A stretch of 64,000 bases of DNA from Bacteroidota bacterium (GCA_023450085.1 JAEXHI010000006.1:1-64000); one strand, 5' to 3'; counted from the stretch's first letter, positions 1 to 8,822 are shown. Notes: generated by a model not told the origin, from the letters alone. Program-made: numbers and translations.

Positions 1-73
1 ACTCCCTGATCATAAAACGGTAAGTATCCAGATACTTCCGCTCAACGGTGAAATCATTGGTGTTTATTGGCAT
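1..73 (-). CDS. N-terminal fragment of a possible transposase (partial)
   Basis: An open frame runs leftward from an ATG at 73 and leaves the window after 24 codons; it begins MPINTNDFTVERKYL and ends at FMIRE. This start resembles the opening of helix-turn-helix/integrase-type transposases that I associate with Sphingobacteriia, but the match is from memory and only two dozen residues are visible. No terminal inverted repeat can be assigned with certainty in 74-293. It could equally be an ordinary host gene. Kept because the frame is open to the edge and reads like protein. Confidence 0.4.
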   Translation of the reverse strand, partial: MPINTNDFTVERKYLDTYRFMIRE

Positions 74-158
74 AACAGGATCAATTTAATTATTATGATT
101 CTGTTACCGAATTATCTGACATTTACAGGAATGACAAACAACGGACACTATGAAAAAC

Positions 159-191
159 AGACTTACAAAGTTTCTAAAACTTCATAAGTCT
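159..191. repeat. 33-bp palindromic intergenic repeat, AGACTT family
   Basis: Arm AGACTTACAAAGTTT (159-173), 3-nt loop, arm AAACTTCATAAGTCT (177-191); 13 of 15 positions pair. A perfect copy of the same design lies at 44083-44115 and a wider-loop variant at 7398-7444. Seen directly in the sequence. Downstream, 192-227 carries a degenerate relative of the AAACCT palindrome found at 7289-7321. The rest of 74-293 shows only AT-rich DNA leading to the next gene. Confidence 0.75.
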
Positions 192-293
192 AAAAACGTT
201 AGAAACTAGCGAGGTTTTTTCTTCAAATTGTACAAAAAACTATACATTTCACAAAAAATAATATATTCGCATTAGAAACACCAAGATACAGAT

Positions 294-1691
294 ATGGCAA
301 AACTGCTCATAATTGATGATGAAAGAGCGATAAGGAGCACCCTTCGCGAAATACTAGAATACGAGAACTACGAAGTCGACGATATAGATAATGGCATTGA
401 TGGCTTGGAGATGATTAAAAAGAACGATTACAACCTCGTTCTTTGTGACATCAAGATGAATAAAATGGATGGTATGGAAGTGCTTGAAACAGCGCTTGGC
501 ATTAAACCAGACCTTCCATTCATTATGATATCTGGCCATGGCACGGTAGAAACTGCCGTAGAAGCCAGTAAAAAAGGCGCCTTTGATTTTATCTCCAAAC
601 CACCTGATTTAAACCGCTTACTAATTACCGTACGCAATGGTTTAGACCGTGGCTCTTTAGTTACCGAAACAAAGGTTCTTAAAAGAAAAGCAAGTAAAAC
701 CCGTGATATCTTAGGGAACTCGGATACCATTGGAAAAATAAAGGAAACTATTGAACGTGTAGCCCCTACCGAAGCCAGAGTATTAATCACTGGAGCGAAT
801 GGTAGTGGTAAAGAATTGGTTGCCCGCTGGTTGCACGAAAAATCAAACCGTTCCGAAGGACAACTGATAGAGGTAAACTGTGCCGCTATTCCTTCAGAGC
901 TGATTGAAAGTGAACTTTTTGGACACGAAAAAGGCTCTTTTACTTCGGCGGTAAAACAACGCATTGGAAAGTTTGAATTGGCTAATGGCGGTACTTTGTT
1001 CTTAGACGAAATTGGCGACATGAGCATGTCGGCACAAGCAAAGGTACTACGTGCCCTGCAAGAGCATAAAATTACCCGTGTAGGTGGCGAAAAGGAAATT
1101 GATGTAAACGTAAGGATTGTAGCAGCGACCAACAAAGACCTTTTGAAAGAAATTGAAGAAGGTAATTTCAGAATGGACTTGTACCACCGCTTAAATGTCA
1201 TCAATATACACGTACCTCATCTTACCGAACGTACCGACGATATCCCTGTAATAGCTCAAAGCTTTTTGGAGGAAATTTGTGGCGAATACGGTATGCCAAC
1301 CAAGAAAATTACAGATGGTGCCATGGATGCATTAAAAAGATTACCATGGACAGGTAACGTGCGTGAGTTGCGCAACATGATTGAGCGTTTGATTATTTTG
1401 AGCGACAAAACCATTACCGAGCAAGATGTAGTAGCTTTTGCCAATCCAAGTGGAGGTACTAATGTTGGCGCCAACCACCCTAGCAGCAATAGCGGCAGTC
1501 AGGGTGGCAACTTTAACTACGATAGCTTTAGCAATTTCCAAGAGTACAAGGATTTTGCGGAGAAAGAATTCATCAAATTCAAATTGGAAAAAAACAATTG
1601 GAATGTTTCCAAAACGGCTGACGATATTGATATCCAACGAAGCCATCTTTACAGTAAAATAGAAAAATTTGGACTGAAAAGAGCAGAATAA
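294..1691 (+). CDS. sigma-54-dependent response regulator, NtrC family
   Basis: Three-domain transcription activator. Receiver domain at about 1-120, with the acidic pair in IIDDE, phospho-acceptor Asp52 in LVLCDIKM and Lys in ISKPP. AAA+ sigma-54 activation domain at about 140-380, with Walker A as GANGSGKE, Walker B as LFLDEIGD, and the sigma-54-contact loop as GSFTSA rather than the classical GAFTGA. A Fis-type helix-turn-helix lies at the C-terminus (NVSKTADDIDIQRSHLYSKI). On phosphorylation by a partner kinase it should oligomerise and open sigma-54 promoters. No kinase gene is adjacent, so the signal is unknown. Length (465 residues) is normal for the family. A clear intrinsic terminator follows at 1700-1727, so it is a single-gene unit. 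Confidence 0.93.
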   Translation: MAKLLIIDDERAIRSTLREILEYENYEVDDIDNGIDGLEMIKKNDYNLVLCDIKMNKMDGMEVLETALGIKPDLPFIMISGHGTVETAVEASKKGAFDFISKPPDLNRLLITVRNGLDRGSLVTETKVLKRKASKTRDILGNSDTIGKIKETIERVAPTEARVLITGANGSGKELVARWLHEKSNRSEGQLIEVNCAAIPSELIESELFGHEKGSFTSAVKQRIGKFELANGGTLFLDEIGDMSMSAQAKVLRALQEHKITRVGGEKEIDVNVRIVAATNKDLLKEIEEGNFRMDLYHRLNVINIHVPHLTERTDDIPVIAQSFLEEICGEYGMPTKKITDGAMDALKRLPWTGNVRELRNMIERLIILSDKTITEQDVVAFANPSGGTNVGANHPSSNSGSQGGNFNYDSFSNFQEYKDFAEKEFIKFKLEKNNWNVSKTADDIDIQRSHLYSKIEKFGLKRAE

Positions 1692-1699
1692 TCATACTA

Positions 1700-1727
1700 A
1701 AAAGCGGGACCTACAAATCCCGCTTTT
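1700..1727 (+). terminator. intrinsic terminator of the NtrC-type regulator gene
   Basis: Perfect 10-bp stem AAAAGCGGGA / TCCCGCTTTT with an 8-nt loop, followed by ATTTT. It starts 8 nt after the stop codon at 1691. Confidence 0.85.
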
Positions 1728-1830
1728 ATTTTGAAGCAATTATTTCCTTTAAACCTCCATTGAGTTTTGACAGGGGACCTAACCTATCCATCATAGTACT
1801 TTTTTGATTAAAATTAAAACGTCTCAAAAC

Positions 1831-1877
1831 TTGTTTTACTAAAATTTTTATTATTTTTGCTAAATATTTTAGTAAAA
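1831..1877 (+). promoter_or_regulatory. imuA-imuB-dnaE2 promoter with two identical palindromic operators
   Basis: Two copies of an 11-bp palindrome, TTTTA-C/G-TAAAA, occur at 1834-1844 and 1867-1877. With one more base each they form a perfect 12-bp inverted repeat (TTTTACTAAAAT 1834-1845, ATTTTAGTAAAA 1866-1877). Between them is TATTTTTG (1852-1859), matching the Bacteroidota -7 consensus TAnnTTTG, with TTG at 1831-1833 as a plausible -33 element. One operator would sit between the promoter elements and the other at the transcription start, six bases before the imuA ATG. This geometry suits a repressor; an SOS (LexA-like) repressor is inferred from the genes controlled. Confidence 0.7.
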
Positions 1878-1882
1878 TAAAA

Positions 1883-2617
1883 ATGCAAAGTCCCTTTCAT
1901 CAAACGGTTATTGAGCGCCTCCAGCGACAAATTCTCGATTTAGAGGGCTACAAGACAAAACCTAAAGAGCAGCAAAAAAAACTTGGTTTTGCCTATATCG
2001 AAAAACATTTCCCCAATCAGGTTTTCCCTACAGGTACCATCCACGAGTTTGTAAGTACACAAGCAGAACATACCGCTTGCACCAGTGCCTTTATCATGGC
2101 CTTACTAGCCAAGCTCAACACGCATCAAGGCATTTACGTATGGATTGGAAAACAACGCCAATTATTCCCTCCTGGACTAAACTATTTTGGTATTCCAGCC
2201 CACCAAATTATCTTCATTAATCTGGTAAAACCAAAAGACATCCTTTGGGCTACCGAAGAAGCCTTAAAATGTCAAAGTCTTAGCGGGGTCATTAGCGAAT
2301 TAGAGGCTATTACTTTTGCACAATCGCAACGTTTACAGCTTACCGTAGAAAAAAGCAAGGTCACGGGGTTTATTTTACGCACGCAAACAGGGCCTATACA
2401 CGCCACTGCTTGTGCCGCTAGATGGCAAATTAGTCCAAATACAAGTTTAAATCCAGCACAATTGCCAGGAGTAGGCTTGGTGAATTGGCGAGTAGATTTA
2501 CTCAAAGTGCGCAATGGCAGTACGGCAAGCTTCAATATCTCGTGGCACAATGGCCTGTTCCAAACCATAGATAACAATATCCCACAAACCTTTATTCCAC
2601 ATGCGATTGGTTCATGA
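1883..2617 (+). CDS. imuA: ImuA-like (RecA-fold) protein of the error-prone repair cassette
   Basis: First gene of a three-gene cassette followed by an ImuB-type Y-family protein and DnaE2, an arrangement known to give damage-induced mutagenesis. The 244-residue protein has the RecA/SulA-like layout of ImuA: an N-terminal helical part, then TGTIHEFVS and a beta-rich core with IYVWIGKQRQLFPPGL. No intact Walker A motif is visible, which fits ImuA. ImuA is thought to bind RecA filaments and recruit the mutasome; this role is known for the family and inferred here. Its stop codon overlaps the next start (ATGA). Regulated from the operator-bearing promoter at 1831-1877. Identity rests mainly on context. 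Confidence 0.85.
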   Translation: MQSPFHQTVIERLQRQILDLEGYKTKPKEQQKKLGFAYIEKHFPNQVFPTGTIHEFVSTQAEHTACTSAFIMALLAKLNTHQGIYVWIGKQRQLFPPGLNYFGIPAHQIIFINLVKPKDILWATEEALKCQSLSGVISELEAITFAQSQRLQLTVEKSKVTGFILRTQTGPIHATACAARWQISPNTSLNPAQLPGVGLVNWRVDLLKVRNGSTASFNISWHNGLFQTIDNNIPQTFIPHAIGS

Positions 2618-4113
2618 ACAAGCGTTACGTTTCCATATGGTTTCCGCATTTGGTAACCGACCAAATGGCTATTCGGCAAAAAGAGCTGGATGGGCAAGCC
2701 TATGCTTTAGTGACACATGAACGCAACAAACAAATTATTATAGGACTTAGTCATCAAGCTAAAAAATTAGGTCTAAAACCCAACATGCCTTTGGCTGATG
2801 CCAGAATTACCTTACCTTCTTTACAAGCCTTTAAACACCAACCTTTACGTCAGCAAAAACTGTTAAAAATGCTGGCCGAATGGTTCATTCGCTATAGCCC
2901 CAACATCGCCATAAGCCCTCCCGATGGTTTATTTCTAGAAGTTTCGGGCTGCACCCACCTATGGAAGGGAGAAGTTTCTTACCTACAAGAAATCAGTAAT
3001 AGGTTGAAAAATGCAGGCTATCATTTTAAAATAGCCACGGCCGACACTTTAGGCGCCGCTTGGGCTGTTACCCATTATGGAGAAAACCAAATCATAAAAA
3101 GCGACCACCAATTACAAGCCTTATTAGCTTTGCCCGCTAAAGCTTTGCGCTTAGAGGAAAACATCTTACAACGCTTAGCCAAACTGGGCTTTCATAGCAT
3201 TGATAGTTTTATCCATATTGCCCCCTCTACATTACGCAGACGCTTTGGAGAAGAGATTAACCTCCGTATTGGGCAAGCTTTAGGTCATCAACCCGAAGCA
3301 TTTGAATCTATTGCAGAACCGCATCCGTACCAAGAACGACTACATTGCTTGGAACCTATCCAAACGGCCAAAGGGATTGAAATAGCCATCCAAAATTTGC
3401 TGGAAAACTTATGCGTCATCTTACAAAAAGATGATGTAGGTTTTAGGAACGCTACCTTGAAATGCTATCGCCTTGATGGTAAGCTACAACAAATCAGTAT
3501 TGGCACCAATCAGGCTTCCATTCATATCCAACATCTTTTCAAATTGTTCGAGCTTAAAATCAAACAAATTGAACCTGATTTGGGGATTGAGCTATTCATT
3601 ATGGAAGCCACCAAGGTAGAAACATTACCCAAACAACAAGAAACCTTGTGGCAAATTCAGGCCCAAAGCAATTTGTCGGAAATTTCTGAATTACTAGACC
3701 GTATCAGCATCAAAGCGGGAAAAAATGCCATCAGGCGATATTTGCCACAGGAACATCACTGGCCCGAATACAGTATCCAAGCCGTAACCGACCCTCAACA
3801 ATTACCTGAAACGGAATGGCAAACCCACAAACTCAGACCTACGGTACTACTTAACCAACCTGAACCTATACAGGTGAGCGCCCCTATACCCGATTACCCT
3901 CCTATGAACTTTACCTACAAAGGTCAATTACATCGCATTACCAAAGCCGATGGTCCCGAAAGAATTGAGCGAGAATGGTGGTTAAACGAAGGTAAACACC
4001 GCGACTATTATTATGTAGAAGATGAAAAAGGACAGCGTTATTGGCTATTCAGATTAGGGCATTACCACAGCAAAGTGGCTGCACAATGGTTTATTCATGG
4101 ATTTTTTGCCTAG
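2614..4113 (+). CDS. imuB: ImuB, catalytically dead Y-family DNA polymerase homologue
   Basis: 499-residue Y-family polymerase-like protein. The palm residues that normally hold the metal ions are altered: the first motif reads VSIWFPHL (no Asp), and the second reads SPPDGLFLEV, with Asp104-Gly105 in place of Asp-Glu. This is the known signature of ImuB, which acts as an adaptor linking the beta clamp, ImuA and DnaE2 rather than as a polymerase. The C-terminal ImuB region is clear (GPERIEREWW, then RDYYYVEDEKGQRYWLFR). It overlaps imuA by four bases and lies three bases before dnaE2, so the three are translationally coupled. A clamp-binding peptide was not pinned down. Confidence 0.9.
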   Translation: MNKRYVSIWFPHLVTDQMAIRQKELDGQAYALVTHERNKQIIIGLSHQAKKLGLKPNMPLADARITLPSLQAFKHQPLRQQKLLKMLAEWFIRYSPNIAISPPDGLFLEVSGCTHLWKGEVSYLQEISNRLKNAGYHFKIATADTLGAAWAVTHYGENQIIKSDHQLQALLALPAKALRLEENILQRLAKLGFHSIDSFIHIAPSTLRRRFGEEINLRIGQALGHQPEAFESIAEPHPYQERLHCLEPIQTAKGIEIAIQNLLENLCVILQKDDVGFRNATLKCYRLDGKLQQISIGTNQASIHIQHLFKLFELKIKQIEPDLGIELFIMEATKVETLPKQQETLWQIQAQSNLSEISELLDRISIKAGKNAIRRYLPQEHHWPEYSIQAVTDPQQLPETEWQTHKLRPTVLLNQPEPIQVSAPIPDYPPMNFTYKGQLHRITKADGPERIEREWWLNEGKHRDYYYVEDEKGQRYWLFRLGHYHSKVAAQWFIHGFFA

Positions 4114-4116
4114 CTT

Positions 4117-7100
4117 ATGGAGTATGTAGAACTACAGGCCACTAGCAATTTCAGTTTCTTGCGTGGCGCCTCACATCCTGAAGAACTGGTAGCTCAAGCA
4201 GCTCAATTAGGTTACCTAAAAATTGCCATTACCGACAGGAATAGCTTGGCGGGTATTGTACGTGCCCATATCACCACTAGAAAACATCCCATCAAACTTA
4301 TCCCAGCTTGCAGGCTAGATTTAATGGATGGTCCTTCTCTATTAGCTTATCCCATCAACAAAACTGGTTACAGTAATTTATCAGCCCTACTAAGTTTGGG
4401 CAACAGTCTTGCAGAAAAAGGACAATGCCACCTTTATCAGGCTGATGTTTGGCAGCACAAAGCGGATATCTTATTTATCGCCATTGCACCCAATTCGCTC
4501 AACCAAAACTTTGATTTCGAAACCGATTTTAAAACACATTTACAACATTACCAAAAGGCCTTAGGCAATAGCCTTTATTTAGCCATTAACCGCAGCTACA
4601 CAGGCTCAGACCAGAAAAGAATGTTCAGATTAGGGGAATTAAGCCAGCAGTTTAACATCCCTTTGGCAGCTACCAATAATGTACATTACCATGAACCACA
4701 ACGCCGACAGTTACAGGACATCCTTACATGTGTGAGGGAAAAATGCACCATTCATACGGCTGGCTACAAACTCCATGAAAACGCGGAAAGACATCTCAAG
4801 GCTGTAGATGAGATGCACCGTTTGTTTAGGCCCTATCCGCAAGCAATTAGCAATGCTTTGTTTATTGCCGAGCAATGTCAGTTTTCCTTAGATGAACTGA
4901 AATATGTATACCCCGAAGAACTTACTTCTGAAGGAAGAACCCCACAGGAAGAACTCATTTATTTAACTTGGCTAGGTGCCAAAGAAAAATTCCCCGAAGG
5001 CATTCCTGAAAAAGTTCTAAAAACCATCCAATACGAATTGGATTTTATAGGCCGAAAAAACTACGCTTCCTACTTTTTAACGGTGTATGATTTTGTACGC
5101 TTTGCCCGCAGCCGCGATATTCTTTGCCAAGGAAGAGGCTCTGCTGCCAACTCGGTGGTGTGCTACTGCTTAGGCATTACTTCGGTAAATCCTACTGAAA
5201 TTAACCTGCTTTTTGCACGTTTCATGTCTGATGCGCGTAATGAGCCGCCTGATATTGACGTAGATTTTGAACACGAACGTCGGGAAGAGGTAATGCAATA
5301 CATTTACGAAAAGTATGGACGAGACCGTGCTGCTATTGTAGCTACAGTTACCCAACTGCATAGTAAAGGAGCGGTTAGGGATGTGGGCAAAGCGATGGGC
5401 TTATCTGTAGATACACTTAACATTCTTTCGGCAACGGTAAGCAGCCATTACGATGAAGGTTTTGACCGTGAACGCCTAGTGGCTCATGGCCTTAATCCAG
5501 ATGACCCATTACTCCAAAAAACCTTAGAACTTACCGCACAAATGGTGGGCTTTCCACGTCAATTGGGCCAACATACGGGAGGTTTTATCATTACCCAAGG
5601 GAAATTAACAGATTTATGCCCCACGCTAAATGCCCGTATGGAAAACCGTACTTGCATAGAATGGAACAAAGATGACATTGAGGCTTTGGGTTTCCTAAAA
5701 GTAGATGTGTTGGCTTTAGGCATGCTCACCTGTATCCGTAAAGCTTTTACTTTAACCAAAAAGCACTATCAACAGAACCATACCCTACACAATATCCCCC
5801 ACGAAGAAGGTAATGAAGTTTACCAAATGATTAGCAGGGCCGATACTTTGGGCGTATTTCAAATTGAAAGCAGGGCGCAAATGTCGATGCTACCAAGATT
5901 AAAGCCTATGAAGTTTTATGATTTGGTGATTGAAGTGGCTATTGTTCGTCCAGGACCAATACAGGGCGACATGGTACATCCTTATCTGCGAAGAAGAAAT
6001 GGTGAGGAGGATGTAGAATATCCTTCAGATGAACTTAGAGAAATATTGGGAAAAACCTGTGGTGTGCCCCTTTTTCAGGAACAAGCCATGGAAGTTGCCA
6101 TTGTTGCGGCAGGCTTTACCCCCACAGAAGCTGATGAATTGCGACGAAGCATGGCTACTTTTAAAGCCGTGGGTAAAGTTACCGATTTCAAAAAAAAGCT
6201 ACTTGAAGGCATGCACAAAAAAGGTTATGAACCGGATTTTGCAGAGCGGCTTTTTAAACAGATTGAAGGTTTTGGAGGTTATGGTTTTCCCGAAAGTCAT
6301 GCGGCAAGTTTTGCGCTTTTGGTTTACATCTCTAGTTATCTCAAATGTATTTATCCTGATGTGTTTGCTACGGCCTTGCTCAATAGTATGCCTATGGGCT
6401 TTTATCAGCCTGCACAAATTGTGATAGATGCTGAAAAACATGGGGTAACGGTTTTACCTATCGACATTAATTATTCTGAATGGGACAATACGCTATCCCA
6501 TAAAGTTGGAGATTTTTATGCCATTAGACTAGGCTTTAGACAGGCCAAAGGATTGGTTGAAGAGGAAATGAACTTTCTTGTGGCTCAACGTCAATCGGGC
6601 TACCAAAGCCTAGCTGCTTTACGTGATATCGGGATTAACCAAAGTACTTTGGAAAAACTGGCCGATGCCGATGCTTTTAGGAGCATGAACATGGACCGAA
6701 GGACTGCACTTTGGCATATCAGTGCCCTGCACGATAGACCCATTGCTTTATTTGAGGGAAAAGCAGACAATAGCCAATACGAAACTCAAATTTCTTTGCC
6801 ATTAATGCCAACTTCAGAACATGTCGTACATGATTATGCCCACATAGGGCTTTCACTGAAAGCACATCCCGTAAGTTTTGTACGCCAAGAATTGACGGCA
6901 TTACGGGTATTGAGCACCCAAATGGCGAATGAAGCCAAGGATGGAGAAAAAGTAAAAGTAGCAGGATTGATATTGGTTCGTCAACGACCTGGAACTGCCA
7001 GCGGTATTTGCTTCATTACTATTGAGGATGAAACTGGTATTGCCAATTTAGTCGTTTATCAAAAACTATTTAACCAATTCCGTAAAGAAATATTAGGAGC

Positions 7101-7275
7101 CAAATTACTGATGATAGAGGGCAAAGTACAACGCGAAGGAGAAGTAGTACATATTGTGGTACAGCGCTGCCATAACTATAATGGTTTACTACAACAACTT
7201 CATGGCAGCAAAACCCGTAATATTCCACCTACCATGGGTGAAAAGGCTTTTCATGATGGCAGGAATTTTAAGTAG
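4117..7275 (+). CDS. dnaE2: DnaE2/ImuC error-prone DNA polymerase III alpha-type subunit
   Basis: 1052-residue C-family polymerase. PHP domain at the N-terminus (VELQATSNFSFLRGASHPEEL), palm with the metal-binding PDIDVDF motif at about 378-384 and the later FLKVDVLALGML aspartate, finger and helix-hairpin-helix regions, and an OB fold near the C-terminus (VKVAGLILVRQRPGTASG). The length is that of DnaE2, shorter than replicative DnaE1. It is the catalytic partner of ImuB in lesion bypass. Start chosen at 4117, three bases after imuB stops. No canonical terminator follows; the palindrome at 7289-7321 begins 13 bases after the stop and may act as one. Confidence 0.93.
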   Translation: MEYVELQATSNFSFLRGASHPEELVAQAAQLGYLKIAITDRNSLAGIVRAHITTRKHPIKLIPACRLDLMDGPSLLAYPINKTGYSNLSALLSLGNSLAEKGQCHLYQADVWQHKADILFIAIAPNSLNQNFDFETDFKTHLQHYQKALGNSLYLAINRSYTGSDQKRMFRLGELSQQFNIPLAATNNVHYHEPQRRQLQDILTCVREKCTIHTAGYKLHENAERHLKAVDEMHRLFRPYPQAISNALFIAEQCQFSLDELKYVYPEELTSEGRTPQEELIYLTWLGAKEKFPEGIPEKVLKTIQYELDFIGRKNYASYFLTVYDFVRFARSRDILCQGRGSAANSVVCYCLGITSVNPTEINLLFARFMSDARNEPPDIDVDFEHERREEVMQYIYEKYGRDRAAIVATVTQLHSKGAVRDVGKAMGLSVDTLNILSATVSSHYDEGFDRERLVAHGLNPDDPLLQKTLELTAQMVGFPRQLGQHTGGFIITQGKLTDLCPTLNARMENRTCIEWNKDDIEALGFLKVDVLALGMLTCIRKAFTLTKKHYQQNHTLHNIPHEEGNEVYQMISRADTLGVFQIESRAQMSMLPRLKPMKFYDLVIEVAIVRPGPIQGDMVHPYLRRRNGEEDVEYPSDELREILGKTCGVPLFQEQAMEVAIVAAGFTPTEADELRRSMATFKAVGKVTDFKKKLLEGMHKKGYEPDFAERLFKQIEGFGGYGFPESHAASFALLVYISSYLKCIYPDVFATALLNSMPMGFYQPAQIVIDAEKHGVTVLPIDINYSEWDNTLSHKVGDFYAIRLGFRQAKGLVEEEMNFLVAQRQSGYQSLAALRDIGINQSTLEKLADADAFRSMNMDRRTALWHISALHDRPIALFEGKADNSQYETQISLPLMPTSEHVVHDYAHIGLSLKAHPVSFVRQELTALRVLSTQMANEAKDGEKVKVAGLILVRQRPGTASGICFITIEDETGIANLVVYQKLFNQFRKEILGAKLLMIEGKVQREGEVVHIVVQRCHNYNGLLQQLHGSKTRNIPPTMGEKAFHDGRNFK

Positions 7276-7288
7276 TTGGTGATTCAGT

Positions 7289-7321
7289 AAACCTCACAGG
7301 TTTTCGAAACCTGCGAGGTTT
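7289..7321. repeat. palindromic intergenic repeat, AAACCT family
   Basis: Arms AAACCTCACAGGTTT (7289-7303) and AAACCTGCGAGGTTT (7307-7321) with a TCG loop; 14 of 15 positions pair. It sits just after the dnaE2 stop. This resembles palindromes that are widespread between genes in Bacteroidota; a degenerate relative is at 192-227. Confidence 0.7.
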
Positions 7322-7333
7322 GCACTTTGAAGA

Positions 7334-7507
7334 AGACCTCCCCCTGCCCCCTCCTAGAGGGGGATATAGGATGATACCTAATGAACTAGTAGATTATAGA
7401 CTTACGAAGTCTAAATTCTGTATATCTAAAGACTTCTTAAGTCTAAGATGCACCGCCCTTTCGAACGGGGATATGGGATCATGCCTAATGAACTAGTGAA
7501 CCAATGA
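7334..7507. repeat. composite repeat block: duplicated unit flanking an AGACTT palindrome
   Basis: GGGGATATAGGATGATACC plus TAATGAACTAGT (ending 7390) recurs, with a few substitutions, ending at 7507. Each copy is preceded by a C-run/G-run hairpin (CCCCCTCC...AGAGGGGG at about 7339-7362; CCCTTTCGAACGGGG at 7456-7470). Between the copies lies an AGACTT palindrome (arms 7398-7412 and 7430-7444, 13 of 15 paired, long loop). No gene is visible in 7276-7515. Confidence 0.65.
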
Positions 7508-7515
7508 CTAATAAA

Positions 7516-8817
7516 CTACTTCCTCAGTAAGAATATTTGGAGAAAGAATCCTTTATCAGATTTCACATAACGATTAAAGGCCAAGGTATTACTATCATTA
7601 GACCATACTACAGCACCGTTTAACTGTTCAGGAGCACTGTATTTTTTGGTTAAGCGCTGTGAATTCCCGTTAGCAATTTCAGTGATGAACACGCTTTGAT
7701 CTGCAATATAAGAAAGGTACAACCCATCTAAACTGATATTGATTGGACTGGTGATAGAAAATTCATTGCGAGTGATTTGTTGAATAGCTCCGCCATTTGG
7801 TGATACGGCAAATGCTTGCACCAGGCTCTTTTCATCCTCAGACAGGAAAAATATCAAACTACCATCAGCATTGCTTCGCAGCCAATGTCGAGGTCCCTTC
7901 ACCCCTTTTTCAGTAAATGTAATGCGTCGTTGACCAATATTTTGAGGGACAGCAGGCCTAGTATACTCAGTACCAGCAATGCTTTCCTCAAAAATAGTTG
8001 TACTCAAATCATCAGGAATATCGGCCACAAAAATTTCGGTAATCGTGTTACCTTGTTCATCTCTTACATTCCCCTGATAAGCAAGAGCTTTGTGTTGTCG
8101 ACTACCATCAACTTTAAGATAACCGTCTTTTCCAATCCAACATTCATCAAAAGCTTTGTCTATTTCATTGCTCCCAGGTTTTGGATTTTCGGTGACCGTT
8201 GCCGCCAGTACAGCAAACATTTCACCATTGTTATTTTCTACATTGGCAGCATTAGGCACTTGTACTTTTTTAGGAAACATAAGACCTATGGTACGCAAAT
8301 CTTTTACCTGAGCATTGATATTGGCTAGCTGTTCCATCACATAATCGTTATAGGTATAGCTAATCATGCTACCATCAGCACTCCATGAATGGGCATGGGT
8401 CCCTCCTCTTAAAGCACCTATTGTAAAAGGTTGTTCAATATTCCTAGCATCCATAAAAATGGGCTGTTCAGGATTTTCTAAATCAATAGCCACACCAGTT
8501 CTACGCGTAAAATCATATGGCCTTTCTACATCCGCATTGCGAATACCATGTATAAAAATGACTCTATTCTTTTTTGGAGAAAAACTAGCAGCACCCACTC
8601 CTGGGCCATATTGCGTTTGGTTTGGAACAGTATAAATAGTCTTTTCCTTATCTGTTTTTAAGTTAACCACTCCTATACTTCCAGTAATCTTGATATCTCC
8701 ATCACTATTTCGGTGGTCAAATACTACCCATTCATTATTCGCTGAAAATACCTGACCTGTATTTAAAGTATGTCCAATTTCGCCATGCGTGATTTGAATC
8801 TCCTTTTTGTTGAACAT
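7516..8817 (-). CDS. YidR-like (DUF3748) beta-propeller protein
   Basis: 433 residues with TolB/WD40-like strands. Near the start it reads GHTLNTGQVFSANNEWVVFDHR, followed by FIHGIRNADVERPYDFTRRTGVAI and GGTHAHSWSADGSMISYTYNDY, which I recognise as the DUF3748 pattern of E. coli YidR. The molecular function of the family is not established. Unlike every other small-substrate-facing protein around it, there is no signal peptide, so it is predicted cytoplasmic. It starts only 5 bases after the stop of the secreted FG-GAP protein gene, so the two are probably co-transcribed as the last genes of the minus-strand locus. A seven-bladed propeller is likely but blades were not counted rigorously. Confidence 0.75.
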   Translation of the reverse strand: MFNKKEIQITHGEIGHTLNTGQVFSANNEWVVFDHRNSDGDIKITGSIGVVNLKTDKEKTIYTVPNQTQYGPGVGAASFSPKKNRVIFIHGIRNADVERPYDFTRRTGVAIDLENPEQPIFMDARNIEQPFTIGALRGGTHAHSWSADGSMISYTYNDYVMEQLANINAQVKDLRTIGLMFPKKVQVPNAANVENNNGEMFAVLAATVTENPKPGSNEIDKAFDECWIGKDGYLKVDGSRQHKALAYQGNVRDEQGNTITEIFVADIPDDLSTTIFEESIAGTEYTRPAVPQNIGQRRITFTEKGVKGPRHWLRSNADGSLIFFLSEDEKSLVQAFAVSPNGGAIQQITRNEFSITSPINISLDGLYLSYIADQSVFITEIANGNSQRLTKKYSAPEQLNGAVVWSNDSNTLAFNRYVKSDKGFFLQIFLLRK

Positions 8818-8822
8818 ACGAG

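Noticed and set aside
428..1204. Long minus-strand open frame inside the NtrC-type gene
   Set aside because: It mirrors a clearly coding plus-strand gene, and its translation is Ser/Phe-rich with no domain or ribosome site. A shadow frame.
5559..6441. Several short minus- and plus-strand frames inside dnaE2
   Set aside because: All overlap continuous polymerase coding sequence in other frames and show no independent signals.
7816..8328. 170-codon plus-strand frame opposite the YidR-like gene
   Set aside because: The minus-strand protein has family motifs throughout this stretch; the plus-strand reading is low-complexity and unsupported.
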